Shown here piece after piece: positions 26,360 to 40,646 of a stretch of 64,000 nucleotides of DNA. How positions within the stretch are numbered: position 1 is the stretch's first letter; each line of letters opens with the position of its first letter. Made by a program: the position numbers and the translations under genes. The stretch covers positions 3,059,988 to 3,123,987 of the forward strand of contig NZ_KB900614.1 of assembly GCF_000379065.1 (NCBI RefSeq), read 5' to 3'. The notes beneath the pieces were generated by a model, which was given only the letters and a program-made list of their open reading frames with translations, had not been told where the DNA came from and ran no database searches. This DNA is from Salinispora mooreana (GTDB lineage: Bacteria; Actinomycetota; Actinomycetes; Mycobacteriales; Micromonosporaceae).

Positions 26360-26869
26360 TCAGGAGTTGGTGGTCAGGCAGAGCAGATAGCCCGTCTCGC
26401 CCGGCACGATGTTGCTGAAGATGTAGTATTCCTCGTTCTCCTGGAAGAACTGGTCACACGCTTCGCCGGACTCGGCCTGCGCCTCGGTCTGATCGTCCAC
26501 CCGCCCGACCACCTTGTACGTCGCCTCGGCGGAGGCACAGTCGACGACCTTGCCACCGTCGACCTCCTCCAGCTCGTCGCCGATGGTCGTGGGTAGTTCG
26601 GCGATGCAGTCACCAGCCTTGGCTTCCGCGGTCTCGTCTGCCCCACCGAGCACCGTGCCGAGGCCGAACTTGAGGCCAACGATCACCAGGAACGCGGCGA
26701 TCGTACCAACGATGCCGAGAACCTTCTTGCGGCCAGACTTGGGAGCTGGCTCTGGCGCCGGGGCCGGGGCCGGGGCCGGGTCACCAGCCTGGGCTGCGCC
26801 GGTTGGCGGCTGGGCGCCAACCGGCTGCGGGGCGTCGGGTTGGGCGGGGGGTACGACCTGCTCCGGCAC
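26360..26869 (-). CDS. LppU-like membrane-anchored protein
   Basis: A 169-residue protein. A Pro/Ala/Gln-rich cytoplasmic N-terminus (about 1-47, with a PAPAPAPEPAP tract) is followed by a single membrane segment (VLGIVGTIAAFLVIVGLKFGL) and an extracellular domain with four cysteines: AKAGDCI, VVDCASAEATYKVVGRV, EACDQFF and YLLCLTT. The domain resembles the LppU/septum-formation-type proteins common in actinobacteria; function unknown. The start is GTG at 26869 with GGAAGGAAAA upstream. Confidence 0.65.
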   Translation of the reverse strand: MPEQVVPPAQPDAPQPVGAQPPTGAAQAGDPAPAPAPAPEPAPKSGRKKVLGIVGTIAAFLVIVGLKFGLGTVLGGADETAEAKAGDCIAELPTTIGDELEEVDGGKVVDCASAEATYKVVGRVDDQTEAQAESGEACDQFFQENEEYYIFSNIVPGETGYLLCLTTNS

Positions 26870-27013
26870 GAGTTTTCCTTCCAGGGGTTAGTAGTGCGGA
26901 GGACACCGTAGACGATCAACAGCGCTGGTATTGACCCCACAGCCTCGTCCCTTCGGCCATTTCATCGCGGCGAGCGGTGGCAACCGCCTTTGGGACCGAC
27001 GCTTCCGGAACGC

Positions 27014-28000
27014 TCATCCCGTTGGCGTGAGTGCGGGGGTGGGCGTAGTCGGTGGCGTCTCGGGTGTGGTCGGTGAGGCAGCGGACTCCGGTTGGACGGT
27101 GCCAGGTGGAGCGGGGAGGACCGGCGGGGACGGGCCAACTGTGGGCTGCGGCCTGAACGGCGCCGCCTCCGGGCAGTACGGGTAGCCGCGCAGCAGTGGA
27201 TTGGCGTTGCCACTCAGGTTCTGCAGGTCAGGGCAGTCTGGGTAGCCGAGCCGGATCGGATCGCCGTTCTGGTCGAACAGCCGCGCGTACTCCACCAGCC
27301 GCCCCTCGCTGTCGTACACGAAGACGTCGCGGATGTGGTCGTACTGACTGTCAACGGAGATCGGGGCGTAGTAGTCACCCTCAACACGCCGATCCTCCAG
27401 ATAGACCAGCGCCGCCAGCCCGAACCCGACGAGCACCAGGTTGCCGAGGACCAGCAGTCGTCCTGGCCAGGTTCGCGACCGGGCCTCCCAGCGACCGAGC
27501 ATGACCGAGGCGACGACCAGGGCCGCCAGGGTCATCAGGCCAACCGACAGGTGGCCTTCGAACCTGGGCAGTAGTCCGATACTGCCATTGAGACCAGTAG
27601 TGAACACGGCCAGCAGCATCGCCGCGAGGTAGCCGCGCAGAATCCACCAGCCCGGGGCGAGAAGGTGCAGGAAGGCCCGCACCGTCGGATACCCGAGGCG
27701 TCGGCCGAGCTGCCGGTCGAGCGTGTTCAGCCGGGCATGGACCCGGTCGACGAAGGCGATCGGGTCTCCGGTCGCCGACCGGCGATCGGCTCCGACCCCG
27801 GCGGCGATGCGCAGCTCAACTGCGTATGCCTCCGGCTCGCCGAGCCGTTCGACCAGCGTCCCACCGGACTCGGCGGCCACCACGGCGAGGTGCTCTGGCA
27901 GATCTTCGGTCAGCTCGTCTCGGATCGCCGGCGGCAGGTCGGTCAGGGCGTCGCGTACCCGGACGACGTAGTCGGCTATCTCCTGCTCAGTGACGGTCAT
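27014..28000 (-). CDS. HAAS-domain membrane protein paired with PadR
   Basis: A 328-residue protein. The N-terminal 60-70 residues (YVVRVRDALTDLPPAIRDELTEDLPEHL and onward) form a HAAS-type helical domain, followed by about four membrane segments (about 125-210) and a long Pro/Thr-rich, probably extracellular, C-terminus. HAAS proteins are typically encoded with PadR regulators and are thought to transmit a membrane signal to them. Here the ATG overlaps the PadR stop by 4 bases. Confidence 0.72.
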   Translation of the reverse strand: MTVTEQEIADYVVRVRDALTDLPPAIRDELTEDLPEHLAVVAAESGGTLVERLGEPEAYAVELRIAAGVGADRRSATGDPIAFVDRVHARLNTLDRQLGRRLGYPTVRAFLHLLAPGWWILRGYLAAMLLAVFTTGLNGSIGLLPRFEGHLSVGLMTLAALVVASVMLGRWEARSRTWPGRLLVLGNLVLVGFGLAALVYLEDRRVEGDYYAPISVDSQYDHIRDVFVYDSEGRLVEYARLFDQNGDPIRLGYPDCPDLQNLSGNANPLLRGYPYCPEAAPFRPQPTVGPSPPVLPAPPGTVQPESAASPTTPETPPTTPTPALTPTG

Positions 28001-28329
28001 GCCGCCCTCCCCCGATCGTCGAGCAGCGTGTCCATGGTGGCGGCGAACGTGCGCCAGAGCTTGCCGGAGCGGGCGAACTGCTCGCGACCGGCGTCGTTCA
28101 GCGAGTAGTACTTACGGTGCGGACCGGACTCGCTGGGCACCACGTACGTGGTGAGCAAGCCCGCCGCGAAGAGACGGCGCAACGTGCCGTAGACCGAGGC
28201 GTCGCCCACCTCCGCCAGGCCGGCGTCGCGCAACCGGCGCAGAATGTCATAGCCGTAGCCATCCTCGTCCCGAAGCACCGCGAGAACAGCCAGGTCCAGC
28301 ACGCCCTTCAAGAGCTGTGTGGTATCCAC
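27997..28329 (-). CDS. PadR family transcriptional regulator
   Basis: A 110-residue winged-helix repressor of the PadR group: LLKGVLDLAVLAVLRDEDGYGYDI at the N-terminus, SVYGTLRRLFAAGLL as the recognition region, and the wing SESGPHRKYYSLNDAG. It starts at GTG 28329, with TACTGT on the reverse strand 7 bases upstream, so is probably leaderless. Two CAGTAGTG repeats cover its promoter, suggesting autoregulation. Confidence 0.88.
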   Translation of the reverse strand: MDTTQLLKGVLDLAVLAVLRDEDGYGYDILRRLRDAGLAEVGDASVYGTLRRLFAAGLLTTYVVPSESGPHRKYYSLNDAGREQFARSGKLWRTFAATMDTLLDDRGRAA

Positions 28330-28362
28330 ACAAAAAACAGTAGTGCTTAATGCACAGTAGTG
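28330..28362 (-). promoter_or_regulatory. PadR promoter with direct repeats
   Basis: TACTGT (28342-28337, reverse strand) is a -10 box 7 bases from the GTG. Direct repeats CAGTAGTG at 28338-28345 and 28355-28362, 17 bases apart, overlap it and are candidate PadR sites. Confidence 0.45.
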
Positions 28363-28425
28363 TCAAACCAGGTGCTCCGACTGAACTCCACGCCAGGCCC
28401 CCGAGGTCAGGCGCACGACCCGCTC

Positions 28426-29367
28426 CTACCGCAGGCTGTAGCCGATACCGTCGAGAATGTCGTGCTCGGACGCGACCACGACATCCTTGCCCGCACGCTC
28501 CATGATCACGCGCAGCACCAGGGCACCCGCCGCGATCACATCCGCCCGGCCCGGATGCATCACCGGGATCGCCAGCCGCTGCGCACGGGTCGCGTTCAGC
28601 AGGTCGGCCGTCACCTCCGCCACCGCCCGATACGACACCCGGGCGTGGTGGATACGCTGCGGGTCGTACCCAGTCAGCCCTTCGGCGATGGCGACGACCG
28701 TGGTGACGGAGCCAGCGAGCCCGACCAGCGTGGCGGCTTGCCGACCGGGCACCGCGTCGAGCGCCCGGTCCACGGCAGCCACGATGTCCGCCTCGGCCGC
28801 CCTGATCTCGGCAGGATCCGGTGGGTCACCCTGCAGATGCCGCTCGGTCATCCGGACACAACCAATGTCCACCGAGATCGCTGCCGCCACCCCACCGGTG
28901 GGGGTGCCCACGACGAACTCCGTCGAACCGCCACCGATGTCGACCACCAGGTACGGCTCCCGGGTCGAGCCGGGCAGGCCACGAACTGCCCCGGTGAACG
29001 AGAGTCGCGCCTCCTCCTCCCCGGTCACCACCTCCGGGGCGACCCCCAGCGTCCGCTCCACCATGTCGCGAAAGTCGGCGGCGTTCTCCGCATCCCGGGA
29101 GGCCGACGTGGCACACATCCGCACTCGATCGACGCCCAACTTCTCGATCTCAGCGGCGTACTCCGCCAGCGCCACCCGGGTCCGCTCGATCGCCTCCGGG
29201 GCCAACCGGCCGGTGCGGTCGACTCCCTGGCCCAGCCGAACAGTCTCCAGTTGGCGGCTCAGCTCGACCAGGGGCGCGTCCGCTCCAGCGCCCGGATCCG
29301 GCAGATCGGCGACCAACAGGCGAATCGAGTTGGTCCCGCAGTCGATGGCCGCCACACGCGTCGTCAC
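28426..29367 (-). CDS. ppx: Exopolyphosphatase (Ppx/GppA family)
   Basis: Degrades inorganic polyphosphate, or pppGpp, from the end; cytoplasmic. The 313-residue protein has the ASKHA-fold phosphate motifs AAIDCGTNSIRLL at the start, VVDIGGGSTEF near residue 142 and GLAGSVTT near residue 215. It is the short form without the C-terminal HD extension, like the actinobacterial Ppx proteins that follow DUF501. It starts at GTG 29367 behind its own TAGGGT box. Confidence 0.88.
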   Translation of the reverse strand: MTTRVAAIDCGTNSIRLLVADLPDPGAGADAPLVELSRQLETVRLGQGVDRTGRLAPEAIERTRVALAEYAAEIEKLGVDRVRMCATSASRDAENAADFRDMVERTLGVAPEVVTGEEEARLSFTGAVRGLPGSTREPYLVVDIGGGSTEFVVGTPTGGVAAAISVDIGCVRMTERHLQGDPPDPAEIRAAEADIVAAVDRALDAVPGRQAATLVGLAGSVTTVVAIAEGLTGYDPQRIHHARVSYRAVAEVTADLLNATRAQRLAIPVMHPGRADVIAAGALVLRVIMERAGKDVVVASEHDILDGIGYSLR

Positions 29368-29380
29368 GCCCGCAACCCTA
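29368..29380 (-). promoter_or_regulatory. Leaderless promoter of ppx
   Basis: TAGGGT (29380-29375, reverse strand) lies 7 bases before the GTG at 29367, inside the 33-base gap after the acetyltransferase gene. Confidence 0.5.
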
Positions 29381-29400
29381 CGGCAGCCCGGACGGCCCGC

Positions 29401-29913
29401 TCAGAGCCGCAGCAGCATTCGGGTGTTGCCGAGCGTATTCGGTTTGACCCGCTCCAGGTCGAGGAACTCCGCGACACCCTCGTCGTACGAGCGCAGTAGC
29501 TGTTCGTAGACCGGGTGCGGCACCGGCGCCCCATCGATCTCGGTAAACCCAAACATGCCGAAGAAGCGAGTCTCGAAGGTGAGCACGAAGATTCGCGCCA
29601 CGCCCAGCTCCCGGGCCGCGTCGATCAGGTCGGCCACGATCCGGTGCCCGATCCTGCCGCCCCGACAGGCCGGGTCAACCGCCACCGTACGGATCTCCGC
29701 CAGGTCCTCCCACATGACGTGCAGGGCGCCACAGCCGACCACGTCGCCAGCGGGTGTCACCGCGACCCGGAACTCCTGCACCTGCTCGTACAGGGTCACG
29801 GTCGCCTTGCTGAGTAGCCGCCGGCCGTCGGCGTACGTGTCGATCAGCCGCCGAATTCCCCGAACGTCCGCTGTCCGGGCCCGCCGAAGTACGATCCCGC
29901 CGGCAGCGGTCAT
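29401..29913 (-). CDS. Amino-acid N-acetyltransferase, short actinobacterial type
   Basis: A 170-residue GNAT-fold enzyme. The sequence RRARTADVRGIRRLIDTYADGRRLL at the N-terminus, IRTVAVDPACRGGRIGHRIV (acetyl-CoA loop) and FGMFGFTEIDG match the short N-acetylglutamate synthase group known from M. tuberculosis (Rv2747-like), which starts arginine synthesis. The function is inferred from these blocks. It lies 1 base after the DUF501 stop, inserted between DUF501 and ppx. Confidence 0.7.
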   Translation of the reverse strand: MTAAGGIVLRRARTADVRGIRRLIDTYADGRRLLSKATVTLYEQVQEFRVAVTPAGDVVGCGALHVMWEDLAEIRTVAVDPACRGGRIGHRIVADLIDAARELGVARIFVLTFETRFFGMFGFTEIDGAPVPHPVYEQLLRSYDEGVAEFLDLERVKPNTLGNTRMLLRL

Positions 29914-29914
29914 C

Positions 29915-30472
29915 TCACTCGTCCGCCGGCGCGGCCACGCATGGTCCTCCCGCCCACCACGGCTCGATCAGCCTCAGCACCTCGTCCCCGAACGGATTGA
30001 CGCCGGGACCGGCGGCGAGCGCATGCCCGAGGTGCACGTGCAGGCACTTGACCCGATCCGGCATCCCACCGGCGGAGATTCCGGCGATCTCCGGTACATG
30101 ACCGATCGCCTCCCGACGCCGGAGGTAGTCCTCGTGCGCGGCGCGGTAGCGCGCGGCCAGCTCCGGATCCGCCGCGAGCCGGTCGGCCATCTCCTTCATC
30201 AACCCGGCTGACTCCAGCCGGCTACAGGCCGCCGTCGCCCGGGGGCAGGTCAGGTAGAAAAGCGTCGGGAAGGGCGTGCCGTCGGCGAGCCGCGGTGTCG
30301 TCTCCACCACGTCCGGCGAGCCGCACGGACAGCGGTGGGCCACCGCCCGGGTGTCCCGGGGTGGGCGGCCGAGCTGTCCCGCCACCGCGGCCAGGTCGGC
30401 TGGGGTGGCCGGCTCGCGTCGCGGCAGGGGTACGGAGGAGGCCGCCGGCTCCTGCGGTGGTACGACTGTCAC
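29915..30472 (-). CDS. DUF501 domain protein
   Basis: A 185-residue soluble protein with the DUF501 core: VAHRCPCGSPDVVETTPRL, FPTLFYLTCP, GGMPDRVKCLHVHLGHALA and NPFGDEVL. Conserved Cys and His residues (CPCG, TCPRA, CLHVH) suggest metal binding. Function unknown; the gene conservatively follows divIC and eno in actinobacteria. The GTG at 30472 is preceded by AGGAAGGACACC. Confidence 0.85.
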   Translation of the reverse strand: MTVVPPQEPAASSVPLPRREPATPADLAAVAGQLGRPPRDTRAVAHRCPCGSPDVVETTPRLADGTPFPTLFYLTCPRATAACSRLESAGLMKEMADRLAADPELAARYRAAHEDYLRRREAIGHVPEIAGISAGGMPDRVKCLHVHLGHALAAGPGVNPFGDEVLRLIEPWWAGGPCVAAPADE

Positions 30473-30500
30473 GGTGTCCTTCCTGGTTCGGTGGCGGCGC

Positions 30501-31118
30501 TCACTCGCCGGGCGATTCCTGATCCGCGGCCGTCACGCTCGACCACAGTGTGTCGTACCACCGGTCTTCCCCGGCCAGGCCGGGCGGCTGATCCGCCGCC
30601 TCGGCCTCCCCCGGCGGGGTGGAGAGCACGATCAACAGCTGCTCGCCCTCTCGGCCCATGAAGAAGCGTTCCCTGGCCTTGGCCTCAATGTACTTCTGGT
30701 CCTGCCACTTCGCCGCCTCGGCGGCGAGCTCCTCGATCTCCGCCCGCTGCGCCGCCTGGGCGGCCTCCATCCGGGCGATATCGGCCTGTTGATCAAGGTA
30801 GACCCGGACCGGGTAGGTGTAGCCGAGAGCGAGGGCGACCAGCACCGCGACCAGCACGGTCGCCCGCCCGGTGCCCCAACGGGGGCGGGGTGCGGAGAGC
30901 CGCTTCACCGCACCACCGGGAGCCGACCGCCGAACGGCGGGCCGGTTCGCCGAACGGGCTCCGTCGGCGCCCCGGACCGCGCCCGGGGTGCGGCTGTCGG
31001 TCGCCCGCGACTCGGCGCGAACGCCGCCCGCACGGACCGGCCGGGCACCGCCCGCCCGACCGGCCTGACCTGGCCGACGGGCCGGACGCTGTCCGCCCGG
31101 CGTGCGGCGCTGCTGCAT
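30501..31118 (-). CDS. Septum formation initiator (FtsB/DivIC family)
   Basis: A bitopic division protein of 205 residues. It has an Arg/Pro/Gly-rich cytoplasmic N-terminus (about 1-80), one membrane segment (ATVLVAVLVALALGYTYPV), and an extracellular coiled coil (DQQADIARMEAAQAAQRAEIEELAAE) followed by ARERFFMGREGEQLL, the DivIC signature region. It is expected to bind FtsL and FtsQ at the septum. The ATG at 31118 has GGGGGGAGGGG upstream. It follows eno directly, as in other actinobacteria. Confidence 0.85.
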   Translation of the reverse strand: MQQRRTPGGQRPARRPGQAGRAGGARPVRAGGVRAESRATDSRTPGAVRGADGARSANRPAVRRSAPGGAVKRLSAPRPRWGTGRATVLVAVLVALALGYTYPVRVYLDQQADIARMEAAQAAQRAEIEELAAEAAKWQDQKYIEAKARERFFMGREGEQLLIVLSTPPGEAEAADQPPGLAGEDRWYDTLWSSVTAADQESPGE

Positions 31119-31152
31119 CCTCTGGCCCCTCCCCCCGAAGGTTGCGCGTCTG

Positions 31153-33507
<2,355 letters not shown>

Positions 33508-33534
33508 TCACGGGGAAAGGACACCGACACCGCG

Positions 33535-34893
33535 ATGAACCATCAGCACCACACCCAATATCCCGATCCCCCAGGCCGAAACTGGGCGCGGTCACGCCGG
33601 CGGTGGTGGGCCGCCGGGCTGGCCGGCGTGACCGGCCTGACCCTCACCACCACCATCGCCGCCGCCAGCCCGGCCGCTGGCTCCGTCACCCACGCCCAAG
33701 CCATGATCAATAAGCCGACGAAGCCCGCTGCCGACGACCGGGGTGGGAGCCCCGACAGCCGCAGGGGAGAGAAGCCGAAGGGCACCCCCGTGCCCTGCGA
33801 CACGGATGCCCTGATCGCCGCGATATCCCTTGCCAACGCCCGTGGCGGCGCCATCCTCGATCTGGCCACAGGCTGCACCTACCTGCTCACCACCGACATC
33901 CTCGGCGCCGGCCTGCCCGCCGTCACCTCCCCCATCACCCTCAACGGTGGCACACACACCACCATCGAACGCGCGGCCGCCGCTGACCAGTTCCGCATCC
34001 TCACCGTCGACACCGGCGGCGACCTCACCCTCAACAAGCTGAAGATCACCGGCGGGCACACGCTCCTCGACGGCGGCGGCGGAATCCTCGTCAACCCCGG
34101 TGGAGCGTTGACCACGAACCACAGCACCATCACCCGCAACATATCCGGCGGCAACACCAACGGCGGCGGCATCGCCAACCTCGGCACCACCCGAGTCAGA
34201 TACTCCACGGTCAGCCACAACACCGCCACCGACGTCGGCGGCGGCATCGCCAGCCTCGGCTGGCTGGAAAGCACCGAATCCACGTTAGACAAGAACATCG
34301 GAGTCGTCGGTGGTGGCCTTTTCGCCGTCAACGCCGCCGTCAGCGGCGGAAGCATCTCCAGGAATCACGCAATCAGATCTGGCGGCTTGTCCGTCTTCAT
34401 GGGCGCCAGCCGGGTTGTTGGCACTCGAATCTCGGAGAACACCGCCGACGCCATCGGCGGCGTCGGGGTGGAGGGAGGCGGACAGCTGACCCTGCGACAC
34501 GTCAGTCTCACCGACAACACCGCTCAGAACGTCGGTGGTGTGTTCGTCCAAGGAGGCATGGGTGTCGACAGCGATGCAGTAATTGAGGACAGCACCATCA
34601 AGGGGAACTCCACGAACGCCCTCGGCGGAGGGATCCTCAACGAGGGGCAGACGGTGTTGCGGCGCACCCACGTCATCGGCAACCAGGCCGACCAGGGTGG
34701 CGGCATCCTCAACAATGTCATCGGCCGGCTCACCCTCTTCACCACGAAGGTCGTTGGCAATATCGCCGTCACCGAAGGCGGTGGAATCGTGAACCAACCG
34801 GGTGGCACCGTGGACCTGAACACCGCCACCGGCACCATTGTCACCAAGAACCGACCGGAAAACTGCATCAACGTCACCGGGTGCTCGGGGTAA
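33535..34893 (+). CDS. Secreted right-handed parallel beta-helix protein
   Basis: A 452-residue protein with a long twin-arginine-like N-terminus (RSRRRWWAAGLAGVTGLTLTTTIAAASPAAG), so it is probably exported. From about residue 130 it consists of repeated coils of the pattern GGGI-N-G-T-V-S-N-T, for example GGGILVNPGGAL, NGGGIANLG and GGGIVNQPGGTV, typical of polymorphic-outer-membrane-protein-like or pectate-lyase-fold beta helices. No catalytic motif is seen. It may be an adhesin or a polysaccharide-binding surface protein. Codon 251 is TTA (34285-34287). The start has GGGGAAAGGA upstream. A strong terminator follows. Confidence 0.75.
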   Translation: MNHQHHTQYPDPPGRNWARSRRRWWAAGLAGVTGLTLTTTIAAASPAAGSVTHAQAMINKPTKPAADDRGGSPDSRRGEKPKGTPVPCDTDALIAAISLANARGGAILDLATGCTYLLTTDILGAGLPAVTSPITLNGGTHTTIERAAAADQFRILTVDTGGDLTLNKLKITGGHTLLDGGGGILVNPGGALTTNHSTITRNISGGNTNGGGIANLGTTRVRYSTVSHNTATDVGGGIASLGWLESTESTLDKNIGVVGGGLFAVNAAVSGGSISRNHAIRSGGLSVFMGASRVVGTRISENTADAIGGVGVEGGGQLTLRHVSLTDNTAQNVGGVFVQGGMGVDSDAVIEDSTIKGNSTNALGGGILNEGQTVLRRTHVIGNQADQGGGILNNVIGRLTLFTTKVVGNIAVTEGGGIVNQPGGTVDLNTATGTIVTKNRPENCINVTGCSG

Positions 34894-34917
34894 CCCACCG
34901 CCCCCACAACACCACGG

Positions 34918-34952
34918 GATCCGTCCCGCCGCGAAAGCTGGCGGGACGGATC
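34918..34952. terminator. Bidirectional terminator between the beta-helix gene and mazG
   Basis: A perfect 13-bp stem (34918-34930 with 34940-34952) capped by GC-GAAA-GC, a GNRA tetraloop, sits between convergent genes and abuts the mazG stop. Confidence 0.8.
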
Positions 34953-35939
34953 TCAGCCACCGGTGCTGCCGGCACGTTCGGCATGTCGAACGACCTCGGC
35001 GTAGGCGAGGGCGGCGCGGCGCAGGGCCGCCTCCGGATCCAGCCCGGAGGCGCGGGCGGCGGCCACCGCGGCCAGCAAGTCGGCGCCGAGCCGAGCCTCC
35101 GGGTCGGTCTGCGACTGCGCCGGCGGAGGCGTGACGGCGAGCCGCACCCGGCCGACCCGGTCAATGATCTTGGCGGCCAGGGCGAGGGCGGGCTGACTCA
35201 GGGCGATGCCGTCCAGCACCGAGTCACGCGCCTTCTCCGCCCGCTTGATCCGCTCCCAGTTCTCCTCGATCTCGGCAAGGGTGCCGGCCGGCTCCTCGGC
35301 GAAGACGTGCGGATTGCGCCGCACCATCTTGTCGACCAGGCCACCGGCCACGTCGTCCACACTCCACCGCTCGCCCTCGGGCAACTCCTCGGCGAGCCGG
35401 GCATGCAGCAGCACCTGGAGCAGCACATCCCCCAGCTCCTCGCGGAGCGCGTCGGTGTCCCCGGCGCTGATCGCGTCGTACGCCTCGTAGCACTCTTCCA
35501 GCAGGAAGCCGGCCAGGCTGCGGTGGGTCTGCGCCCGCTTCCACGGGTCACCCCCGGGCGAGGCGAGCCGGTCCAGCACCGCCACCGCGTCGAGCAGCCG
35601 CGCTCCGGGCGGATCCCATGATCCGTACAGCAGCTCCAACTCGGCGAGCCCCGGCTCCCGGGCCAGGCGCAGGCCCAGCTCCCGAGCGAGTGACTCGTCC
35701 CCCGCCGGGCCGGCGAGCCAGACCGCACCACCGCGGGTGGTGGCGGTGTCGAGCAACGCCGGGGTGGCCGGGCCGGCCACGACGGTGACCTCGGCGCCCG
35801 CGGCCCGAAGCACCGCCGTCAGCTCGCTCTCCGCCCCGGCCAGGACGGGATTCTGGCGTACGACGTCCCACGCGGCTACGGTGAGCAGCCCGGCCGGCAG
35901 CCGTGGCGAGGTGACGAGCAGAGTGATCCGCGCCGCCAT
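34953..35939 (-). CDS. mazG: Nucleoside triphosphate pyrophosphohydrolase
   Basis: Hydrolyses non-canonical or excess NTPs to NMP and pyrophosphate, protecting DNA and tuning stringent signals. The protein has 328 residues with an N-terminal region of about 125 residues like that of mycobacterial MazG, followed by the MazG core with the magnesium-binding helices LLEECYEAYDAI and LREELGDVLLQVLLHARLAEE, and the NPHVF/ENWERIKRAEK motif. It starts 2 bases after the SurA-like lipoprotein stop. Order mfd-mazG-eno is conserved in actinobacteria. Confidence 0.9.
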   Translation of the reverse strand: MAARITLLVTSPRLPAGLLTVAAWDVVRQNPVLAGAESELTAVLRAAGAEVTVVAGPATPALLDTATTRGGAVWLAGPAGDESLARELGLRLAREPGLAELELLYGSWDPPGARLLDAVAVLDRLASPGGDPWKRAQTHRSLAGFLLEECYEAYDAISAGDTDALREELGDVLLQVLLHARLAEELPEGERWSVDDVAGGLVDKMVRRNPHVFAEEPAGTLAEIEENWERIKRAEKARDSVLDGIALSQPALALAAKIIDRVGRVRLAVTPPPAQSQTDPEARLGADLLAAVAAARASGLDPEAALRRAALAYAEVVRHAERAGSTGG

Positions 35940-35941
35940 GC

Positions 35942-36679
35942 TCAGGCCGGCCGGTCCGCTCCGGTCGGCGGCAGCGGCTCCGGGCTGGAGACGTCGGTGA
36001 CCGCGTCCGAACCGGGCTCACCCAGGAGCACACTCACCGCCGCGACATCCTGCGAGAAGTTCAGCACCGGGAACTCCAGCGGCCGGTAGCGGGGGTTGAC
36101 CGTGACGTCGTACTCCCCAGCAGCCTCAGCAAGTGCCCGACGGCTCGCCAGCCCGTTGCGTAGCTGGGGACCGTCGAGCTGACCGGCGACCACGTCATCC
36201 GGAGTATCCGGAGGAATCACTCCGGCCGTCCGCCCAGCGGCGATCACGTCTGCCAGCTCCTGCTCGGTCGGCGCGACCGAGTCGTCCACCGGCAGCCCGG
36301 AGAGGCAGGTGTAGAGGGCGGCCAGATGCCGCACATACTCCGACTCCCGGGGCAGACCGAACTGACCGGCGACCTGAACCGGCTCCACCCGCTCCCGCGG
36401 CTGGTAGCCCCGCTCAGCGGAGACCCGGTCACACACCGTGCCGAGCACCAACGCGCTGACGACCTCGGACCGAGCCGGCGGCTGCGGGGCCAGCCCACCG
36501 AGCTCGGGCGCCTCCGTCGCGGCGGTGGCCCGCAGCTCGTCGAGGAGGCTGTCCACGGTGTTGTCGGTGATCTGCTGGTCACCCACGTACGCGGCGACAC
36601 CCGGCTCGGTACGACATCCGGTGAGGGCGACGAGGCCGACCACCAGGCTGACGGCGGCGACAAGACGGCGAGCACGCAT
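35942..36679 (-). CDS. SurA-like N-terminal domain lipoprotein
   Basis: A 245-residue lipoprotein. The signal MRARRLVAAVSLVVGLVALTGC has lipobox LTGC. The following region, VAAYVGDQQITDNTVDSLLDEL, resembles the SurA/PrsA N-terminal chaperone domain, but no peptidyl-prolyl isomerase (rotamase) domain is evident. It may be a periplasm-like-space folding factor. It lies between mfd (79 bases upstream) and mazG (2 bases downstream) and probably shares their transcript. Confidence 0.72.
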   Translation of the reverse strand: MRARRLVAAVSLVVGLVALTGCRTEPGVAAYVGDQQITDNTVDSLLDELRATAATEAPELGGLAPQPPARSEVVSALVLGTVCDRVSAERGYQPRERVEPVQVAGQFGLPRESEYVRHLAALYTCLSGLPVDDSVAPTEQELADVIAAGRTAGVIPPDTPDDVVAGQLDGPQLRNGLASRRALAEAAGEYDVTVNPRYRPLEFPVLNFSQDVAAVSVLLGEPGSDAVTDVSSPEPLPPTGADRPA

Positions 36680-36758
36680 GACAGCAACTCTCTCACGGTG
36701 GCGGCGCAGGACCGGACGCCCCCCACACCCCGCGTCCGCCGGCTGGAGCTGCGGCACC

Positions 36759-40409
<3,651 letters not shown>

Positions 40410-40591
40410 GTGATCACTTCCACGGCGACGGCACGACGAGCGCCCCTCGTCCGGCTGGACGAGGGGTTGACCCGTTGACCCTATCGCTCCGGGAGCGGGT
40501 CGACGGCCACGTGATGCGGATCCCGGCGGGCCGAAGCGACTCGCCAAGAGTGAACAAGGACACCCCGTGGGTTCCGCCCGGTTCCCGCGGT

Positions 40592-40621
40592 TACCATCCT
40601 GGGAGTCGGACAGCGCTGTCC
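40592..40621 (+). promoter_or_regulatory. ppc promoter region with a 14-bp palindrome
   Basis: TACCAT (40592-40597) is a plausible -10 box. Just downstream lies the perfect palindrome GGACAGCGCTGTCC (40608-40621), 25 bases before the ppc start. It would fall at the start of the transcript, a typical repressor position. Confidence 0.4.
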
Positions 40622-40646
40622 TTCGTACTCGCGTAAGGAGCGCATC

